Part shown: positions 59,000 to 64,000 of the stretch, in pieces
Layout: the number at the start of each line of letters is the position of its first letter
Position numbering within the stretch: the stretch's first letter is position 1
Source of the DNA: Phyllostachys edulis
Lineage: Eukaryota > Streptophyta > Magnoliopsida > Poales > Poaceae
Length of the DNA stretch: 64,000 bases
Assembly (NCBI GenBank): GCA_036346405.1
Contig: CM070548.1
Coordinates: forward strand, 88,619,333-88,683,332
Reading direction: 5' to 3'
Program-made: the position numbers and the translations under genes
The notes under the pieces: generated by a model
Told to the model about the DNA's origin: nothing
Database searches by the model: none
What the model saw: only the letters and a program-made list of their open reading frames with translations

Positions 59000-60482
59000 A
59001 TGGTCAAGATCAGATCCAAAGGAGACTTAGCAGAAGGTGAGGAGGACATCTATGTCGATCCGAAGATCTAAGTGATAAAAGGGGAATTGGCAGATCTGAG
59101 GGGAGATATCACAAAGATCAAGAACTTTTTGAAGAAGATCTATCCTACTGAACCAACATTATCGGCTACTAAGGTAACCGACCCTACATCTCATACTATT
59201 GTACCTCCTGTTAATCTTGTTGATGAGACTGGAGAGCAAAGGGGAATAGAAGGACCACAAGTATCTCAGAATCGCAGGCTAAACTTGAACCCGAAGGGAC
59301 AGGGTGAGGTCCAAAGGGAACATGTGCCGGTTCAGTTTACTATTGAATAGAACACCATAAACCCCTGCGTAGCACCAGTGATTTCCAATGAGAGAAGAGT
59401 ATCCCCAACTCTGGTCAATCAAGGAACGGGACAAGGTATGACCTCAGGTATCAGTAGAAATTCTCAACCTGGAAATCCATATGGCATTGAATGGAACCAC
59501 AATTTCTTCCTTCAAAATCAGTACAACCCAGTGACGGGACAATTCATAAGTGGCCGATCCAATGGACAATTTCCGGGAGTTCAGATGATGGAGACCCAAG
59601 GGCATAATTATACCAGAGATTCAGGAGTAAGTTTCAGTTATGCTGAAGCCATCATTAAGTGGCCTGGACTAGAAATCCCATTATTTTCAGGAGAAGATCC
59701 TATTAGTTGGTTGAAGCAATGCGAAAAGTTTTATGAGATATCTAGAACACCAATACAACAATAGGTGAACATTGCTTCGGGACACCTACAAGAGAGGGCA
59801 GCCAACTGGTTCAAAGGCGTCGGAGTACTGTGGCAAGTATTGAACTGGAACCAATTTTGTGCTATGCTTAGAGACAGATTTTCTGAAGTCAATGCTCACG
59901 ATGCAGTGGAGCAACTACAGAATATGAAACAAGGGGTTGCCAATGTGCCTAATTATATTGATCAATTTGAAGAGTGCATGTCTTTGGTTAAAAGAGATCA
60001 TCCTTACTTGCAAGAAGCCTTCTTGATGAGCTGTTTCATTGGAGGGCTAAGAGGGGAAATCAAGCATGATGTCAGTGGACAAAGGCCATAGGAAATGTTG
60101 GAAACTTACTGGTATGCCAGGATCTATGAAAAATCAGCAACAGCGAAGAGAAACAGTGGTCAAGGAAGTTTCAGCGGGAATAAGTTCCCTGCAAGTGTCA
60201 ACAACAACTTCAGAACAAATGGACAGAAGGGGTCTCAGGCTAACACTCTAAGGGGAATACTGAAACCTAAGCAAAAAGCCACCGAATAGGATAAGAAGAA
60301 ATGCTATTATTGCCAAGAACCTTGGCATTACCAACATAAATGTAAAATCGGCAGAACCATTCATATTTTGCAAGAAGAATAGGAGGAAGACTTAACCTAT
60401 GAACAAGAAATAGAAGATAAATTGGAAGCATATTTCAAAACAGCTACCAGTAGTCCTGAACAAGGGGAACACCAAGAGAAAC
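59000..60482 (+). pseudogene. gag of the second chromovirus, broken by stops
   Basis: The first ATG after the PBS starts MVKIRSKGDLAEGEED. The frame is then continuous through five stops, at about 59069, 59348, 59762, 60089 and 60287, plus one near 60380. Matrix-like and capsid residues (PGLEIPLFSGEDPISWLKQC, ERAANWFKGV, NMKQGVANVPNYIDQFEECM) and a zinc knuckle CYYCQEPWHYQHKC (60302-60343) are all readable. Most stops are TAG or TAA where a glutamine or glutamate codon is plausible, so point mutation is the main decay. The frame runs into the LTR at 60483. Confidence 0.88.
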
Positions 60483-62298
60483 TGTTGGACCGAAAAGGCG
60501 ACTAGAGGGGGGTGAATAGGAGCACGCTCACTTTTTCACTTTGAATGGATTCAACACCAATTTCACTTCAATAGCTATGGAAGCTATGAAGATCAATCTA
60601 CAAGTATAACGGAAGACTTGTATTGAATCCAAACCAAAAACCCCCAAAGCAAAAGACCAGCACGGAGCTCAAACCCTAGAGGGGCAGTCAGACCGGCGTT
60701 GATTTGCTGATCGGACCCAGGCGGTCTCCGGCGTGTAAACCGCTGGATCGACCTGACTACCGTCTAACAGCGTTGAAGGGTAGTCGACCACTTTTGACGC
60801 AGTAGCAAAGGAAATGACCCAAAACCAAAACTCAAATCGGTCTAACTTTTGATCTATACGGCCAAACTCCACGAAACTTGAGACACACCTTCTAAAAGAT
60901 ATTAGGAACCTATTCCAATCAAGGATCGCACAGATCCATGCCAAAGTTCCTATCTTTTTCAGTTTGAACGAAGGTGGCTCCAAAATGAGTCAAAAACGAA
61001 ATATGATCTAGAGACTTGCTCGTGGGTGATTGATGATCAAGATGATCCTAGATGGGTTCCCACATGTTACAGCAAGTTAGATCAAAGCAAGAAACCAAGC
61101 AAAAACTCGTAGATCAAAGAAAGACTCAAAATCACCAAATAGAGAGAAGGAAAGCAAAGAGACACATCTTTGAGAAACTTTCCTTGGATTGATTTGATAT
61201 GGCATTGGTTTACAGCCACTCCATCAATGGAGGACAAAGACTCAATACATGAGCACGAAATCAAATCCAACTCTCTAGAACCCTAACCTCCAACTATCTT
61301 CTCCCTAAGCACAAAAAGCAAAACTAGGGTTTTCAATAATGAAGCGGGTTGAAGGGGTGCACCACCTCCCTCCTCTATTTATAGTGGAGGCTTAGAGCTT
61401 CTAGAAGATTGAACCCTAATGGGCTCCCTTAAGGCCCAGCACAAGCAGGTCACACGCGACGCATTTTAAAGCGTCGTCTTCATCTCCTCTTGACCTAATC
61501 CGTTTCTCCATGCACCGTCTTGCGCTGCGGGTTAGGAAAAGGTCACCAAGGTGGTATTTGGTAAAATTACCAAAATACCCCTTCTCGATCTTTTTCGAAG
61601 ACCGAGTCCAAACTGTGTGAAGCACTTCCATGCTTCGCCACTTGTAGGTTGATCCAGCGGCTCTCATCATGTCGACAAGTCTCTCCCATCCTGCTCCCAC
61701 TAAAACCACCATGGCACTTGCACCGACCCCCATGCCACTTGATCCAACCCGTCGCACCGAACTGCCCGTTCGGTCACCTTTGTCCCTCTTGCTCCATGCT
61801 TGACTCCATTGACTTCACCCGGCATCCCCGATCGTTCTGAACCTCAGCTCTCCAAGCTTAGTCCCTATCATCCTCGCCGTTGACCGTCATTGACCTCCAA
61901 GCAACCTGCACAACAATAGACAAAGAAATCGATTCCGGGAACAAATTCTTCACAACTTGACCCACGTTAGTCAAAACATACATCATGCAACACATATGCC
62001 ATGAAACCCATAAACTTGACCTAACCCAACACTCATCGCCACTTTTGACCGATGAACAGTAGCAAAATCGGTCAGACCGCCATTCAATGGCCGGTCTAAC
62101 CGCTGGCTGGTCTGACCGCCATTTACAAGCCGGTCTAACCGCTGGCTAGTCTGACCGCGCGCCTAACGCCGGTCTGACCGCACTCAACCTGACAGCATTC
62201 CAAACTTCGACGAAAATACGTGTTTCGACAAACCGTTAACGACATTGCCAATTGTAACATCATCCTAAGATCGTGCACATATCCCCATGATATCCACA
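60483..62298 (-). mobile_element. Solo LTR, 1816 bp, antisense in the gag-protease junction
   Basis: On the + strand the ends are TGTTGGACCGAAAAGG and GATATCCACA, with perfect duplication GAAAC (60478-60482 and 62299-62303). The CCCCCC-type motif lies near 60510 in complement and a TATAAATAG box is on the minus strand at about 61376-61384, so the LTR runs on the minus strand. No coding domain is present. GGTCTGACCG repeats lie at 62060-62185. Confidence 0.88.
62060..62185 (-). repeat. GGTCTGACCGC / GGTCTAACCGC palindromic units
   Basis: About six near-identical CGGTC(T/A)(G/A)ACCG words with 17-22 bp spacing, joined by GCTGGCT(A/G)GT. Each is a near-perfect short palindrome. Confidence 0.85.
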
Positions 62299-62303
62299 GA
62301 AAC

Positions 62304-64000
62304 TAATGTTTATATTAGCTTATGCTGTGAAGGGCACTCTTGGACCTGTAACATTTTCTCTGATCACTTAGATAGAGGGCAAGAGAGCAGTAGCTTTGGT
62401 TCACAGTGGCAGCACCGACACTTTCATGAGCTATGAGTTTGCTTTGAAGAGTGGGTGTAGAACGAATTCAACTTAGGCCAAAAGAATCACAGTAGCTGGT
62501 TGTGGTGAATTAATCTATGATGCTATGGTGGCCTTAACAGATTATAGAATTCAAGGAGCTAAATTTGCAAATACATTCAAGCTCATCAAGGTTAAAAGCT
62601 ATGATATTATACTAGGGGCTGACTGGATTTATGAGCATAGTCCCATTCGCCTTGATTTGAAACAAAGAACATTAGGAATTACTCATTAGGGAAAGAAGGT
62701 TACCTTCCAAGATCGCACTGTTCCCAGGAGATCACTTTTGATTGATCATCAGAAATTGCAGAAGATGATACATAATAAGGTGATGGGGGTACTTAATTCA
62801 AGTACAGGGAGTGGAAGTTGGAGAAAAGAAGAGGCAGGAATTATATGATAGCCGAATTGATCAAATTCTGAAACAGTATGATGATGTTTTCCATGAAGTA
62901 CAAGGATTACCTCCAACTAGAAGTTATGACCACCATATCCACTTAAAATATGGGGCAATACCACAAAATTGAGGCCCTATAGGGTATCACACCATCAGAA
63001 GGAGGCTATGGAGGAAATTATAAGAAAGATGCTAAGATCTGAAGAGATTAGAACTAGTGTTAGCCCTTACTCCTCCCCTGCTGTAATGGTGAGAAAGAAG
63101 GATGGGAATTGGAGATTATGTGTGGATTACAGACAATTGAATGCATTAACTATAAAGAACAAGTTTCCTATACTAGTGATTGAGGACTTGTTGGATGAGT
63201 TATATGGGACAACAATATTCAGCAAGTTGGATCTCAGATCAGGGTATCACCAAGTCAAAATGGCTGAGGAAGATACCACCATAACAACAATTCAAGACTC
63301 ATATGGGCCATTATGAGTACATAGTAATGCCCTTTGGCCTTACTAATGCCCCTGCCACATTTCAAGCTCTAATGAATAGCATCTTTGTTGCCCAATTGAG
63401 AAAAGTTGTCTTGGTATTCTTTGATGATATTCTGGTATACAGCAAAGGCCTTGATGAGCATGTTCCACACTTAAAAGAAACATTTGAGATCCTGAGAAAG
63501 AACCAGCTAACGGTCAAGAAGAGTAAGTGTTCTTTTGCTCAAGAAAGTGTAGAGTATTTGGGCACATTATTTCTGGAAAAGGAGTGGCTACAGATCCAAA
63601 AAAAAAATCATTAATGTGGTTACTTGGCCGAAACCTCATGGAGTGTCCAAGTTAAGGGGATTTCTTGGATTAACAAGCTATTATAGAAGGTTCATAAAGA
63701 ATTATGGGAGGATTTGCAGACCATTACATGATATGCTAAAAAAGGATGGATTTCAATAGGGAAAAGATCAAGATGATGCTTTTGCAACATTAAAAAGAGT
63801 AATGACCACAAGTCCAGTACTTGCATTACCCAACTTCTCTCAGCCTTTTATTATTGAAGATGATGCTTGCAATGCAAGAATAGGAGATGTTCTCATGTAG
63901 TCTGGAAAACCCATCTCCTTCTTCAGCAAATCTTTGGGAATCAAAGCTGCTGGACAATCCATTTATGAAAAAGAAGCACTTGCCATACTGGAAGCATTAA
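62304..64000 (+). pseudogene. pol of the second chromovirus (protease, RT, RNase H start), broken
   Basis: Protease begins at about 62360 and reads LVHSGSTDTFM, where the active-site Asp expected before SGST is His. It ends at SYDIILGADWIYEH. RT runs from about 62960 (VSPYSSPAVMVRKKDG, VDYRQLN) with a shift near 63280-63300 and a second near 63600. Its catalytic FFDDILVYS is intact at about 63418-63444. RNase H starts near 63840 (DDACNARIGDVLM, then a stop). The 3' part is outside the window. Confidence 0.9.

Larger units (their letters stand above)
58139..64000 (+). mobile_element. Second Ty3/gypsy chromovirus (5' part), split by a solo LTR; continues past window
   Basis: 5' LTR, PBS, gag, protease, RT and part of RNase H follow in order on the + strand, with an antisense solo LTR inserted at 60483. 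The protein resembles that of the element at 1-3612. Both are decayed, this one more so. The 3' LTR lies outside. Confidence 0.88.

Noticed and set aside
1..64000. Previously undescribed defence or biosynthetic system
   Set aside because: Nothing resembling a gene cluster was found. The only gene-like novelties are parts of transposons, listed as findings.

Overview
The window is a block of grass (Poaceae, rice-like) nuclear DNA. The evidence is plant-type introns, a plant SMUBP2-like helicase gene, Ty3/gypsy retrotransposons with tRNA-Met-type primer binding sites, a Tat-lineage gypsy element with an antisense accessory gene, and a Mutator-like element (MULE) carrying a plant mobile domain. 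The species call is an inference. I see no rRNA or tRNA gene, no CRISPR array and no prokaryotic system. Almost everything outside one gene is transposon DNA, mostly nested.

Layout. 1-3612: 3' part of a + strand gypsy chromovirus (pol with a frameshift and a stop, then the 3' LTR). 3613-6379: non-coding DNA with a 115-bp tandem duplication, one copy of which contains an 0.86-kb foldback element. 6380-16315 (minus): a six-exon SMUBP2/IGHMBP2-type helicase gene, predicted 971 aa, with all helicase motifs intact. Its third intron holds a complete but dead 5.07-kb gypsy element (7583-12656; 302-bp LTRs differing at about 12 sites; duplicated target GAAAC). 16316-22554: intergenic DNA with a 1.7-kb solo LTR (19546-21256). 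22555-35555: a 13-kb MULE with 0.4-0.5-kb terminal inverted repeats and a decayed plant-mobile-domain gene, split by two non-coding LTR insertions (24213-28406, target CTTCT; 29721-33901, target GTAGT/GTAGC).

37037-53510 (minus): a complete 16.5-kb Tat-lineage gypsy element with two LTRs of about 0.79 kb, duplicated target GAGAG and a PBS. It has degraded gag, protease, RT, RNase H and integrase, and on the opposite strand a separate intron-containing gene (38405-45524) with its own TATA box. A 3.24-kb solo LTR (40463-43704, target TTACC) sits inside an exon of that antisense gene. 54383-56945: a truncated relative of the 29721 LTR. 57374-57756: remains of a GID8-like (CTLH complex) gene. 58139 to the end: a second + strand chromovirus (5' LTR, PBS, gag, pol), interrupted between gag and protease by an antisense 1.8-kb solo LTR (60483-62298, target GAAAC), running off the window.

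The one gene that looks functional is the helicase gene. The most unusual structure is the Tat element: its antisense gene is spliced, has its own promoter-like sequence, and shares short GTCGTA/TACGAC hairpin motifs with the LTRs. Antisense ORFs in Tat elements are a known phenomenon; the exon model, the hairpin family and the repeats where the two transcription units converge are the parts worth checking.
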